From: Nioella sp965215655
GTDB lineage: Bacteria; Pseudomonadota; Alphaproteobacteria; Rhodobacterales; Rhodobacteraceae
NCBI RefSeq assembly: GCF_965215655.1
Contig: NZ_OZ244111.1
Coordinates: 2,418,001 to 2,482,000 of the forward strand
Length of the DNA stretch: 64,000 nt
Direction: 5' to 3'
The translations under genes were made by a program, and so were the position numbers. The notes below the pieces were generated by a model. The model worked only from the letters and a program-made list of their open reading frames with translations. It was not told the origin of the DNA and ran no database searches. This document shows, piece by piece, positions 26,189 to 34,803 of the stretch. How positions within the stretch are numbered: the stretch's first letter is position 1; each line of letters starts with the position of its first letter.

Positions 26189-27919
26189 TCAGCGCATTTC
26201 TTCGACCGGTGTCACGCCCAAGATACCAAGACCGTTGGAAATAACAACCTGAACGGCACCGATGAGGGCAAGTTTTGCTTTCGATGCAACAGGGTCGTCC
26301 TCCTGCAGGAACCGCAGGGCGGGTTCGGCGTTGCCCTTGTTCCACAGCCCATGGAACTCGCTGGCAAGATCATAGAGGTAGAAGGCCACCCTGTGCGGTT
26401 CGTGGCTGGTGGCGGCAATCTCGACCAGGCGCGGCCATTCGGCCAGCTTGGCCGCCAGCGCGAACTCCGCCGGATGGGCAATCGGGGACAGGTCCGAGGC
26501 ATCGGCGGCAATCCCCGCCTCCGCGGCCTTGCGCATCACCGAGCAGATCCGCGCATGGGCGTATTGCACGTAGAAAACCGGGTTGTCCTTGGATTGCTCG
26601 CGCACTTTATCCAGATCGAAATCCAGGGGCGCATCGTTCTTGCGGGTCAGCATGACGAAGCGGGTCACATCGGCACCCACCAGATCCACCACGTCGCGCA
26701 GGGTCACGAAAGTGCCCGCCCGCTTGGACATCTTGAAGGGCTGCCCGTTCTGATAAAGCTTCACCAGCTGCGTCAGCTTGATATCGAGCGGCACCCGGCC
26801 CGCCGACAGGGCCGACACGGCGGCCTTCATCCGCTTGACATAGCCGCCATGGTCGGCCCCGAACACGTCGATCAGCGCATCGAAGCCGCGCTGCACCTTG
26901 TCATAGTGATAGGCGATATCGGGGGCGAAATAAGTCCAGGCCCCATCCGATTTCATGATCGGGCGGTCCACGTCATCGCCGTAGTCGGTCGATTTGAACA
27001 GGGTCTGCTCGCGCGGCTCCCAATCCTCGGGCGTCTTGCCCTTGGGCGGCTCCAGCACGCCCTTGTAGATCAGGCCCTTGGCCTTCAGATCCTCGATCGC
27101 GGCTTCGATCCGGCCCGTGCCGTAAAGCGACTTCTCAGAATAGAACAGGTCCATCTTCACGCCAAGCGCGGCGAGATCCTCGCGGATCAGCGCCATCATC
27201 GCGTCGGTGGCGAAGTTGCGTACCTCCACCAGCCAATCGGCCTCGGGCTTGCCCACATAGGCATCGCCCACCTTGGCCTTCAGTGCCTCGCCCACCTCGA
27301 TCAGGTAATCGCCTGGATAGGTGCCGTCCTCGAATGCCACCTCCTGCCCGTGGGCCTCCAGGTAACGCAGGTAGACGGACCGCGCCAGCACATCGACCTG
27401 CGCGCCGCCATCGTTGATATAGTATTCGCGCGTCACCTCATGACCGGCGAAATCGAGCAGCGAGGCCAGCGCATCGCCAAAGACCGCGCCCCGCGTGTGG
27501 CCCACATGCAGCGGCCCGGTGGGGTTGGCAGACACATATTCCACATTGACCTTCTGCCCCTGCCCCATGCCAGAGCGGCCATAGTCGGCGCCCTCCGCCA
27601 GCACACCGGCAATGACGCCCCGCCAGGTCGCCTCCGACAGCCGCAGGTTCAGAAACCCCGGCCCTGCGACTTCCGCCGTCTCGATCCGTCCATCCGCCGA
27701 CAGCTTGCCCGACAGCGCCTCGGCAATGTCGCGCGGCTTCATGCCCGCGGGCTTAGCCAGCACCATCGCCGCATTCGTCGCCATATCCCCATGTGCCGCA
27801 TCTCGCGGCGGTTCCACGGCGACGTTCTTCATGTCGAGCCCAGAGGGCAACGCCCCGTCCGAGGCCAGCGCCTCAAGGCTTTCGATCACAAGCGCACGGA
27901 TATCGGCGAAAAGGGTCAT
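26189..27919 (-). CDS. argS: Arginyl-tRNA synthetase
   Basis: Charges tRNA-Arg with arginine. The protein is 576 residues, the normal length for class I ArgRS. The HIGH-type motif is HVGH at 138-141 in ANPTGPLHVGHTRGAVFGD. The KMSKS-type motif is FKMSKRAGTFVTLRDVVD. The N-terminal Add1-like domain and the C-terminal anticodon-binding DALR domain (from about 455: FYVQYAHARICSVMRKA) are present. It opens the argS-SPOR-nagZ-scpAB run. Confidence 0.97.
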   Translation of the reverse strand: MTLFADIRALVIESLEALASDGALPSGLDMKNVAVEPPRDAAHGDMATNAAMVLAKPAGMKPRDIAEALSGKLSADGRIETAEVAGPGFLNLRLSEATWRGVIAGVLAEGADYGRSGMGQGQKVNVEYVSANPTGPLHVGHTRGAVFGDALASLLDFAGHEVTREYYINDGGAQVDVLARSVYLRYLEAHGQEVAFEDGTYPGDYLIEVGEALKAKVGDAYVGKPEADWLVEVRNFATDAMMALIREDLAALGVKMDLFYSEKSLYGTGRIEAAIEDLKAKGLIYKGVLEPPKGKTPEDWEPREQTLFKSTDYGDDVDRPIMKSDGAWTYFAPDIAYHYDKVQRGFDALIDVFGADHGGYVKRMKAAVSALSAGRVPLDIKLTQLVKLYQNGQPFKMSKRAGTFVTLRDVVDLVGADVTRFVMLTRKNDAPLDFDLDKVREQSKDNPVFYVQYAHARICSVMRKAAEAGIAADASDLSPIAHPAEFALAAKLAEWPRLVEIAATSHEPHRVAFYLYDLASEFHGLWNKGNAEPALRFLQEDDPVASKAKLALIGAVQVVISNGLGILGVTPVEEMR

Positions 27920-27992
27920 GTCACGGGTCCTGTCTGATTGGGCGCGGGTTTATCACGGGCACCGCCAAGGTCAATCACCGAGCCACACCGCC

Positions 27993-28049
27993 CTTTCATC
28001 TTGGCAAAAATACCTCGGGGGAGGAGCGAAGCGACGGGGGCAGAGCCCC
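27993..28049. repeat. Dispersed extragenic repeat, copy 1
   Basis: A stretch reading CTTTCATCTTGGCAAAAATA, then CCTCGGGGGAG, a short GC-rich arm, and CGGGGGCAGAGCCCC lies in the 275-bp gap between argS and the next gene. The reverse complement of 48890-48949 carries the same elements in the same order, differing mainly in the inner arm. It is non-coding and contains a small internal stem (GGGGC/GCCCC). Confidence 0.7.
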
Positions 28050-28194
28050 TGCCATCCGCGCCACGGACGGCACCGCCGCCTTCCGCATCGACCTGGCCAC
28101 ATTCCCGTGGCAACACGGCCTGACGAGGCCTCCCGCCAAGCGGGAGGTTGAGGAAGGCCGTTCCCGGGTCGACGCCAAAGGCGGCGAAACCGCG

Positions 28195-28590
28195 TTACTT
28201 GCTGGCGCCACCCGGTGCAGGCGGTTCCGGCTCATAAGACGTCACCGGCCCGCAATAGGCATAGACCCCGGCCCAGTGCTCCTGCACGAAGACCACGTCA
28301 TTCTCCCAGCCCGGCATGATCAGATAACGCGCGGTCCAGGTCTCTCCCTCGCCCGAACATTGCGCGTCATAGAGCCAGGCCCCTGCCATCCCCCGCACCG
28401 CTTCCGGGTTCGACACGGTGCAGGCGCTTTCGTAGAACAGGATCTGCGATCCGTTCAGCTCCATCCCGCCATCGGAATAGAGGTTGCCGCTGCAACCATT
28501 CAGCTCGTAGCGGCCCTGCGGCAGGTTCTGGGCCATGCTGGCACTTGCAGCCAGCGACAGGACGCAAACCGATGCAAACAACCGGATCAT
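28195..28590 (-). CDS. Small exported protein of unknown function
   Basis: Protein of 131 residues with a signal peptide (MIRLFASVCVLSLAASASMA, cleavage before QNLPQ). The mature part reads as a compact beta-rich domain with four Cys (GCSGNLY, ESACTVSN, DAQCSGEG, AYCGPV), consistent with two periplasmic disulfides. I chose the ATG at 28590 because it gives the signal peptide; the open frame upstream does not. It follows dgt by 59 bp on the same strand and may share its transcript. No recognised family. Confidence 0.72.
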   Translation of the reverse strand: MIRLFASVCVLSLAASASMAQNLPQGRYELNGCSGNLYSDGGMELNGSQILFYESACTVSNPEAVRGMAGAWLYDAQCSGEGETWTARYLIMPGWENDVVFVQEHWAGVYAYCGPVTSYEPEPPAPGGASK

Positions 28591-28649
28591 CGAAAACTCC
28601 TTTCGGGGACAAATCTCACCCCGAACCAGAGCACGCCCCGCGCCGCCTG

Positions 28650-29792
28650 TCACGTGTTTCCGATCAGGTCCCTGTGCTGCTGCAGCGCAAAGCGGTCGGT
28701 CATCCCGGCGATGTAGTCCGCGACCAGCCGGGCGCGGGCCACCTCATCGCGGGCCGCCTCCACGTCCTGCTTCCATTCCTCGGGCAAGAGTTCGGGCCGC
28801 GCCATGTAGAGCGGGAAGAGCTCCTCCACCACCCGTGTCACCCGTTTGCGCATCTCGACGACCGAGGGCGCGCGGTACATGCGCGAGAAGAGGAACGCCC
28901 GGATCTCCTTCAGATCGGCAAAGAGCGGATCCGAGAACCGCACCATCGGTCGCCCTGCCCCGCGAAGCTCTTCGACGCTCAACGGGGCCGTTTCCGCCAG
29001 CCGCGCGCGCGATGTGTCGATCACGTCGCTGACCATCACCCCGAAAACCCGCCGCAATGCCTCGGCCCGGCGGCGTTTCCTGTCCAGCCCCGGCCAATCC
29101 CGGTCGACCTCCGCATAGGCCGCGCCCACAATGGGCAGCTCCGCCGCCTCGGCATCCGTGAAGAGGCCCGCCCGCAGCCCGTCAGCGAGATCGTGGTTGT
29201 TATAGGCCACATCGTCCGACACGGCGGCGACCTGCGCCTCGCCGCTGGCATGGGTGTCCAGTTCCAGATCGTGCCGGGCATTGTAATCGGCCAGCGCGAA
29301 GGGCAGCGGCGCGGGCACCGGGCCGTTATGCTTGGCGATCCCTTCCAGCGTTTCCCATGTCAGGTTGAGCCCGTCAAAGCCTGCATAATTCCGTTCCAGC
29401 GATGTCACGATCTTTAGCGCCTGCGCATTGTGATCGAACCCGCCATAGGGGGCCATCAACGCATCGAGCGCATCCTCGCCGGTATGGCCAAAGGGCGTGT
29501 GGCCAAGGTCATGGGCCAGCGCCACGGCTTCGGTCAGATCCTCGTTCAGCCCAAGGGCGCGGGCGATGGTGCGCGCCACCTGCGCCACCTCGATCGAATG
29601 GGTCAGCCGGGTGCGGAAATAATCGCCCTCATGTTCCACGAAGACCTGCGTCTTGTGCTTGAGACGGCGGAACGCGCCCGCGTGGATGATCCGGTCGCGG
29701 TCGCGCTGGAAGGGCGAGCGAAAGGCGCTCTCTTCCTCTGTGAACAGCCTGCCACGGCTTTCATCCGGGTTGCAGGCATAGGGTGCTGCCAT
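28650..29792 (-). CDS. dgt: Deoxyguanosinetriphosphate triphosphohydrolase-like protein
   Basis: HD-domain enzyme that splits dNTPs to deoxynucleoside and triphosphate. The protein is 380 residues, matching the shorter type 2 dGTPase-like family. The metal site is visible: RRLKHKTQVF, RTRLTHSIEVAQVARTIARALG (His65) and AHDLGHTPFGHTGEDAL (His94-Asp95). A later DDVAYNNHDL supplies the remaining Asp. The C-terminal half is helical. The ATG at 29792 gives the standard N-terminus. Confidence 0.93.
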   Translation of the reverse strand: MAAPYACNPDESRGRLFTEEESAFRSPFQRDRDRIIHAGAFRRLKHKTQVFVEHEGDYFRTRLTHSIEVAQVARTIARALGLNEDLTEAVALAHDLGHTPFGHTGEDALDALMAPYGGFDHNAQALKIVTSLERNYAGFDGLNLTWETLEGIAKHNGPVPAPLPFALADYNARHDLELDTHASGEAQVAAVSDDVAYNNHDLADGLRAGLFTDAEAAELPIVGAAYAEVDRDWPGLDRKRRRAEALRRVFGVMVSDVIDTSRARLAETAPLSVEELRGAGRPMVRFSDPLFADLKEIRAFLFSRMYRAPSVVEMRKRVTRVVEELFPLYMARPELLPEEWKQDVEAARDEVARARLVADYIAGMTDRFALQQHRDLIGNT

Positions 29793-29885
29793 CGCCCCTG
29801 CCTCCTTCTGCCTTGTGGTCCCCGCGGCTCTCTGTCCGCTGTTATCCTTGGGGCTATAGCAGCGGGAGTGGCCGCTGACGAGGGG

Positions 29886-31325
29886 TCACTCGGTCGAGAG
29901 CCAGCCGATCACGGTCGAGACCAGCGGGCCGATCACCGGCAGCTGCGCGACCGTGCTTTCCAGAAAGCCCTGTGCGGCTTCCGCCACGAAAGCCCGCCCC
30001 TGCAACATGCGCTCCAGCTCTCGCGAGCAGTCGGCGCTGCCGGTGACGGTCTGATCGTCATTGGCAATGGCCGCATTGAGCAGTTCGAGACAATCGGCGG
30101 CCTGATGGATGCCCGCCGCGCTTTGCCCGGCCAGCCCGGAGGCGGCCCCGAAAGCGCCCGCGAAGATCGCCGTTGGCGGGCGTTGTCCGGCCAATGCAAC
30201 GGCGCTGCCGACCTCCGAAATGATAACGCGCAGTTCCCGGACTTCCGGCACGGCATCCTCGCTGACACCGAGCGTCAGCAGGCTGGCATGCAGCACGGAC
30301 ACGAAGCGCAGAGCCGGAGAGTTGGGCCGGGTCGGGTCGATCAGATCGTTGCGCAGGCGGATCAGGCGACGGGCCTGCGCCAGAAGCGCGGCGATCACCT
30401 CCTCTCGCTCTTCCTCCCCGGCTACAGTGGCGGCCCCGGCGGCCAGTCGGGTTTCGTGCAGCAGGTGATAGGTCAGCCGGTCCTGCGCGCGGGCCAGCAG
30501 CTCCGCGCGGGCACGGCTGTCATCCGGCAGCGCCTCGGCCTCGTCTAGGATCGCAGAGACCGACTGGCGCAGCAGATCGGTACGGGCCGCCAACAGCTCG
30601 ATCAGTTCTTCAAACGCATCGGCGGTAGCGGGATCGGTCAGGCGGATCAGGGCCGCAGTGCTGGCCGCGAGGCGGCGATGGTCCTCGGGCGCGGCAGTTG
30701 CAACGGCCCGCGCCAGCGCCTCGGCCTCCGGACGCGGGTCGAGGGGGCCGTCTTCGCGCGGGAAGATCTCCAGCCGACCGATCAGGGCATAGTCCGGCCG
30801 GTCCAGCGCGGGCAGAACCGCACGCGCGGCCTCCCACTGATGCAAGCCATGCAGATGGGCGCTGACGGCACGGGCCTCTGCCTCGGCCTCCAGCCAGTCA
30901 CCGATCTGGTCATGCAGCGTTTCGAACCGGTCAAGGGCGGGGCGCAGGATCGCCTCGGCCTCATCCGCAGTGTAGCGCCCGGCGCGCACGGCGCGCACCC
31001 ATCCCGACAGGGTGCGGTCAGCGGTGCGATAGAGCGGGCGCAGATGCGACCAGGACTGGAACAGACCGCCGGCAGAGGATGAGAGGTAGTCATACCCCTC
31101 CTCCGTCACGCCACGCCGATCGAAGATCGCCCGCAGAGTGTCGTCCGATACGTCGAGATCATATGTCCCGTCATGAGCCTCATAGAGCAGCGCAACGCGG
31201 TCCCGGATCGCCTGGATCGGCAGGCTGTCGGTCTGAGCACCGGCCGGGGCAGTCAGAGACAGGACCGCGACCAGAGCGGACAGGACGAAATGGACAAGGG
31301 TGGAATTGATGCGCAGTGCGTTCAT
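29886..31325 (-). CDS. Exported helical protein of unknown function, paralogue of 32331-33587
   Basis: Protein of 479 residues from the ATG at 31325, with a signal peptide (around HFVLSALVAVLSLTAPAGA, cleavage before QTDSL). The rest is Ala/Leu/Glu-rich and predicted helical by eye, with no recognised domain. The block WVRAVRAGRYTADEAEAILR...IGDWLEAE near residues 105-150 matches the neighbouring secreted protein at 32331-33587 in spacing and key residues, so the two form a small family. It is divergent from the Fe-S carrier gene at 31503. Function unknown. Confidence 0.72.
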   Translation of the reverse strand: MNALRINSTLVHFVLSALVAVLSLTAPAGAQTDSLPIQAIRDRVALLYEAHDGTYDLDVSDDTLRAIFDRRGVTEEGYDYLSSSAGGLFQSWSHLRPLYRTADRTLSGWVRAVRAGRYTADEAEAILRPALDRFETLHDQIGDWLEAEAEARAVSAHLHGLHQWEAARAVLPALDRPDYALIGRLEIFPREDGPLDPRPEAEALARAVATAAPEDHRRLAASTAALIRLTDPATADAFEELIELLAARTDLLRQSVSAILDEAEALPDDSRARAELLARAQDRLTYHLLHETRLAAGAATVAGEEEREEVIAALLAQARRLIRLRNDLIDPTRPNSPALRFVSVLHASLLTLGVSEDAVPEVRELRVIISEVGSAVALAGQRPPTAIFAGAFGAASGLAGQSAAGIHQAADCLELLNAAIANDDQTVTGSADCSRELERMLQGRAFVAEAAQGFLESTVAQLPVIGPLVSTVIGWLSTE

Positions 31326-31502
31326 GTCGGACCTTTCCTGGCGTGACCAGAACAACGGATCATTCCCAGCCTGGCTGCCCATATGTCGCTCCGCCGGTCG
31401 CCTTGGTTCAGGTTGTGTACGTCACTCTCTTGTGAGTGGATGTTACACGTCCTATTTTTGTATCACACGACCAGATTCAATCCGACCTCCGGGACCCTGC
31501 CC

Positions 31503-31832
31503 ATGCTGACCCTGCCTCCGAAAGTCACCGACCGCGCCTTTGCCCGGATCGCCGAAATCAACGCGGCTTCGGGCGAGGAAAAGGCGCTGCGCGTCGCCGT
31601 CGAGGGCGGCGGCTGTTCCGGGTTCCAGTACGAAATCACGCTCGACGCGCCATCCGAAGATGACCTGGTGCTGGAAGGCAGCGGTCAGAAAGTGGTGGTG
31701 GACAGCGTGTCCCTGCCCTTCCTGTCGGATGCGGTGATCGACTTCACCGAGGAATTGATCGGCGCGCGGTTCACCATCGAGAACCCGAACGCCACCTCCT
31801 CCTGCGGCTGCGGAACCTCCTTCTCGATGTAA
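31503..31832 (+). CDS. A-type iron-sulfur carrier (HesB/IscA/ErpA family)
   Basis: Carries and inserts Fe-S clusters into target proteins. The protein is 109 residues with the three ligand cysteines in their canonical places: Cys38 in EGGGCSGFQYEI and Cys101/Cys103 in SSCGCGTSFSM. The ATG at 31503 gives the standard N-terminus (MLTLPPKVTDRAFARIAEI); an open frame upstream is not part of it. No isc or suf genes lie nearby, so the stand-alone position favours an ErpA-like role, but IscA and ErpA cannot be separated on sequence alone here. Confidence 0.93.
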   Translation: MLTLPPKVTDRAFARIAEINAASGEEKALRVAVEGGGCSGFQYEITLDAPSEDDLVLEGSGQKVVVDSVSLPFLSDAVIDFTEELIGARFTIENPNATSSCGCGTSFSM

Positions 31833-31920
31833 CGGGCCGCTCTGACACGGCTTGACACCGATCAAGGCCCGACACACCCAAAGCGCGCAGCATGGGGACA
31901 GCCGACAAAGGAGCTGACCC

Positions 31921-32325
31921 ATGACCCGACCCACCTTCACCGCAACGCTCGACGCCCCGAACCTTCTGGTCATGGACGTCACGGGACAGATGGATTCCGT
32001 GGCGATGGAAATCGCCCTCACCATGCTGGTGCCGGTGGTCAAGGACATGCGCCATGGCGGGGCGCTGCTGCGCGCCAGCGGGGTGGAATGGCCGACCCTT
32101 GGCGCGATCGGGGTCGAGTTGCGCCACTGGGGGCAACTGATGGCAATGATCCGCAAGGTGGACAAGATCGCGGTGCTGACCGATCAGGGATGGGTCAGGA
32201 ACCTTGCCGCCGTGGAAAGCCTTCTGGTCCCGAACCTCGAAATCCGCTCCTTTGCGCCTGATGCAGAGGCTGACGCGCGGGCCTGGCTGACGGGCGGCGC
32301 ACCGGAAGCCGGGGTCACGCCGTAA
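31921..32325 (+). CDS. SpoIIAA-like (STAS-related) domain protein
   Basis: Protein of 134 residues resembling the SpoIIAA-like family: NLLVMDVTGQMDSVAMEIALTMLVPVV, GALLRASGVEWPTLGAIGVELRHWGQLMAMIRKVDKIAVLTDQGWVRNLAAVESLLVPNLEIRSF. The last block, with the Trp-Val-Arg and the alternating strand-helix pattern, is characteristic. It is soluble, with no export signal. It is preceded by AAAGGAG and ends 5 bp before a convergent gene. These proteins have been linked to lipid binding or stress in other bacteria; nothing here specifies a role. Confidence 0.75.
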   Translation: MTRPTFTATLDAPNLLVMDVTGQMDSVAMEIALTMLVPVVKDMRHGGALLRASGVEWPTLGAIGVELRHWGQLMAMIRKVDKIAVLTDQGWVRNLAAVESLLVPNLEIRSFAPDAEADARAWLTGGAPEAGVTP

Positions 32326-32330
32326 CCTGC

Positions 32331-33587
32331 CTAGTCCGCTTCGGGCAAAAGAGTTTCCACAAGGCCGAGCGATGTGCCCGAACCGATCAGCGCATCGGCG
32401 CGTTCGGCCATGTCGGCAATGCTGACATAAAGGCTGATATCCCCTGCCCCGGAACCGGCGTGCAACAGCGCGGCAAGGGCCTCATCCACCAGGTCCGCGG
32501 CCTCCGCGTCCGAGTTCTGCGCAGCGTCCGGCAGGGGCGCGGGCGTGGGCATGGTCGAGGGCGGGATCATCGGGGATGCCGCGGAATATCCGCTGCTGGA
32601 CGCTGTCATCTGGCGGGTCGGGCTGGCATCGGCAATGACCATGCGGTCGAGCGCGCCCGCCTCGGCCTCGGCCCCGGCGCGCAGGTGGTCGGCGCGGCTG
32701 TCCAGCCGAGCGGCGGCATGGCCAAGCAGCAGGTCGCGCAGCGGCCCCGGTTCGGTCAGGGCGGCCATGCGGATCAGCGGGGCAACCGGCTGCGCGGCAA
32801 AACCCTCGCGGGTAGCCAGCGTGGTCAGGCTGCGTTCCAGCTGCACGTCACCGGGCAGGCCAAACAGCTCTTCCAGCAGGCGCGCCTCGATCAGCAGAGC
32901 CCGACGGCGGGCAGGACTGGCCGCCCCATCGGCCACAAGGCCCTCGGCCCGCGAGGCAAGCCAGGCAAAGGCCATGTCGGCGGTCGTCGCATCGGGGCTG
33001 TCAGGCGTTGGCACGGCGGGGATGATCTGCAAGGCCGCAATCGCCGACGGATCGGGGCTGAGTGCGACGCCCCAGACCGCATCGGCCTCGGACAGCGCAT
33101 GGTAATAGAGCGCATCGCAACAGCCGATCTCCTGCGCCAGATCGGTCCACAAGCCACGTTCGGCCATACGCGCGACATCGTCTTCCAGCCAGTCAGGGAT
33201 ATGTCCGGCAATCACCGCGACCTGTTCCATGGCGGGGGCCAGCGCGGCCTCGGCCTCTGCGCGGGTTACGCGGCCTTCGGTCAGCGCCTCGTCCCAGGTG
33301 TTCAGGGTCTGAAGCTGGGTGGAAAAGAACGTGTCATGCTGCGCCCAACGGTCCTGCAAAAGCTGGCTCCAATTGTCGAGATAGCGCCGGGAAAAGACGA
33401 TGTCGCTTTCGATGAAGGCGCGGCTGAGCTGACCCCGCACGATGCCCAGCGCCGGGGTTGACGCAGCCTCTTCGCGCAGCTCGGTCAGCTCGGCGCGGAA
33501 GCCCGCGACAAGCGAATCCTCCTGCGCCCGCGCGGCGAAGGGCAGCGCAAGCAGGATGGCGATGATAAGGAGGGTCTGTCTGATCAT
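32331..33587 (-). CDS. Exported helical protein of unknown function, paralogue of 29886-31325
   Basis: Protein of 418 residues with a signal peptide (MIRQTLLIIAILLALPFAARA, cleavage before QEDSL). The region around residues 100-145 (TWDEALTEGRVTRAEAEAALAPAMEQ...IPDWLEDD) aligns with the same part of the 479-residue protein at 29886-31325: a Trp and an Ala at matching distance, then GR, T, EAEA, L, PA and DWLE. A Ser/Pro/Met-rich linker lies near residues 325-355. It follows a tiny exported ORF by 18 bp, and both have nearly the same leader, GACCAGACCCATG. Function unknown. Confidence 0.72.
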   Translation of the reverse strand: MIRQTLLIIAILLALPFAARAQEDSLVAGFRAELTELREEAASTPALGIVRGQLSRAFIESDIVFSRRYLDNWSQLLQDRWAQHDTFFSTQLQTLNTWDEALTEGRVTRAEAEAALAPAMEQVAVIAGHIPDWLEDDVARMAERGLWTDLAQEIGCCDALYYHALSEADAVWGVALSPDPSAIAALQIIPAVPTPDSPDATTADMAFAWLASRAEGLVADGAASPARRRALLIEARLLEELFGLPGDVQLERSLTTLATREGFAAQPVAPLIRMAALTEPGPLRDLLLGHAAARLDSRADHLRAGAEAEAGALDRMVIADASPTRQMTASSSGYSAASPMIPPSTMPTPAPLPDAAQNSDAEAADLVDEALAALLHAGSGAGDISLYVSIADMAERADALIGSGTSLGLVETLLPEAD

Positions 33588-33605
33588 GGGTCTGGTCGCT
33601 CGATA

Positions 33606-33734
33606 TTATTGTTGTGCCGAGATCTCCACGCCGGGGACCAGCGGTGCCCTTTCTGCCGCCGCGTCATCATCGGCCATGACCCGCATCGGCAGGAGCAGGA
33701 AGATCACGAACAGGACAGTGAGGAAATTACGCAT
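33606..33734 (-). CDS. Tiny exported peptide (42 aa)
   Basis: The minus strand from an ATG at 33734 encodes 42 residues: a hydrophobic start (MRNFLTVLFVIFLLLPMRVM) that reads as a signal peptide or membrane anchor, cleavage possibly after VMA, then an acidic tail ADDDAAAERAPLVPG and a TAA at 33606. It lies 18 bp upstream of the secreted protein at 32331-33587, and both start codons follow an almost identical CCAGACCC leader. The gene is short, so confidence rests on the signal-like N-terminus and the operon position. Confidence 0.45.
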   Translation of the reverse strand: MRNFLTVLFVIFLLLPMRVMADDDAAAERAPLVPGVEISAQQ

Positions 33735-33774
33735 GGGTCTGGTCCACTCTTTGGGGCACGTCACTTGAATTAAT

Positions 33775-33791
33775 AGTGTCACATTGACACT
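33775..33791. promoter_or_regulatory. Perfect inverted repeat in xth/secreted-protein divergent region
   Basis: AGTGTCA, CAT, TGACACT: 7-bp perfect arms with a 3-base spacer, in the 144-bp gap between the tiny exported ORF (leftward) and xth (rightward). It could be an operator for either direction. No adjacent regulator gene suggests which protein binds. Confidence 0.4.
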
Positions 33792-33878
33792 TTAATGGCA
33801 ACCCCCCTTGGCTTTGCGGGCCAGACCGGCAAAAATGGGTGCAATATCTGTACATTGAACACGAACTGGACCCGCGCC

Positions 33879-34661
33879 ATGAAGATCGCCACCTTCAACA
33901 TCAACGGAATCAAGGCGCGCTATCCGGCGCTGTGCGACTGGCTGGACGAATCACAGCCCGACGTTGCGCTGCTGCAGGAGATCAAGTCGGTGGATGAAAA
34001 CTTCCCCCGCGAGATGTTCGAGGAACGCGGCTATAACGTGGAAACCCACGGACAGAAGAGCTTCAACGGCGTGGCGATCCTGTCGAAGCTGCCGCTGGAG
34101 GACGTCACGCGCGGCCTTCCCGGCGATGAGGCGGACGAACAGGCCCGCTGGATAGAGGCGACGGTGGTGGGCGAGACCCATGCGGTGCGTCTCTGCGGAC
34201 TGTACCTGCCCAATGGCAACCCCTGCCCCGGCCCCAAATACGATTACAAGCTCGCGTGGATGGCCCGGATGGAGGCGCGGGCGCGGGCGCTGCTGGCCGA
34301 GGAAATGCCGGTGGTGATGGCGGGCGATTACAACATCATCCCGCAGGACGAGGACGCCGCCCGGCCCGAGGCCTGGAAAGACGACGCGCTGGCCCGGCCC
34401 GAAAGCCGCGCCGCCTATCGCCGCATTCTGAACCTCGGGTTTACCGAAGCATTCCGCGCGCGGGTGGCGGGGCCGGATCACTATTCCTTCTGGGATTACC
34501 AGGCCGGTGCTTGGCAAAGGAATGACGGCATCCGCATTGATCACCTGCTGCTTAGCGCACAGGCGGCGGATCTGCTGGAGGAGTGCCAGATCGACAAGGA
34601 CATCCGCGCGCGGGAAAAGCCATCGGATCACGTCCCGGTCTGGATTGAACTGGCAGCCTGA
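33879..34661 (+). CDS. xth: Exodeoxyribonuclease III (AP endonuclease)
   Basis: Cuts DNA at abasic sites and removes 3' blocks during base-excision repair. The protein is 260 residues. Motifs: MKIATFNINGIKARYPAL (metal/phosphate site Asn), LLQEIKSVDENFP (catalytic Glu), GLYLPNGNP (Tyr), MAGDYNIIPQDEDA (Asp-Asn pair), and the C-terminal IRIDHLLLS plus EKPSDHVPVWIEL (Asp-His). The ATG at 33879 gives the family N-terminus; the upstream open frame is spurious. A compact repeat of stem-loops follows the stop and may end transcription. Confidence 0.96.
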   Translation: MKIATFNINGIKARYPALCDWLDESQPDVALLQEIKSVDENFPREMFEERGYNVETHGQKSFNGVAILSKLPLEDVTRGLPGDEADEQARWIEATVVGETHAVRLCGLYLPNGNPCPGPKYDYKLAWMARMEARARALLAEEMPVVMAGDYNIIPQDEDAARPEAWKDDALARPESRAAYRRILNLGFTEAFRARVAGPDHYSFWDYQAGAWQRNDGIRIDHLLLSAQAADLLEECQIDKDIRAREKPSDHVPVWIELAA

Positions 34662-34696
34662 CACCCCCCGTAATTTCGCAGCGCTTTGCGCGCCGG

Positions 34697-34720
34697 CCCG
34701 CGCGGCCCTGACGGGCCGCG
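34697..34720. repeat. GC-rich stem-loop repeat, copy 1
   Basis: CCCG plus a perfect 8-bp hairpin (CGCGGCCC, TGAC, GGGCCGCG). It recurs at 48851-48874 with one base changed, in the loop. Two further short stems (AATGCC/GGCATT and GCCGC/GCGGC) follow within 50 bp. It lies between convergent xth and the phosphodiesterase gene and could act as a terminator for both. Confidence 0.6.
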
Positions 34721-34803
34721 GGGAATGCCTTTGCAAGGGCATTGGGCCGCTTTTGCAGCGGCTGCAGCGGAGCAGGCCCTGTCAGTCAATAACGGAAAGC
34801 AGA

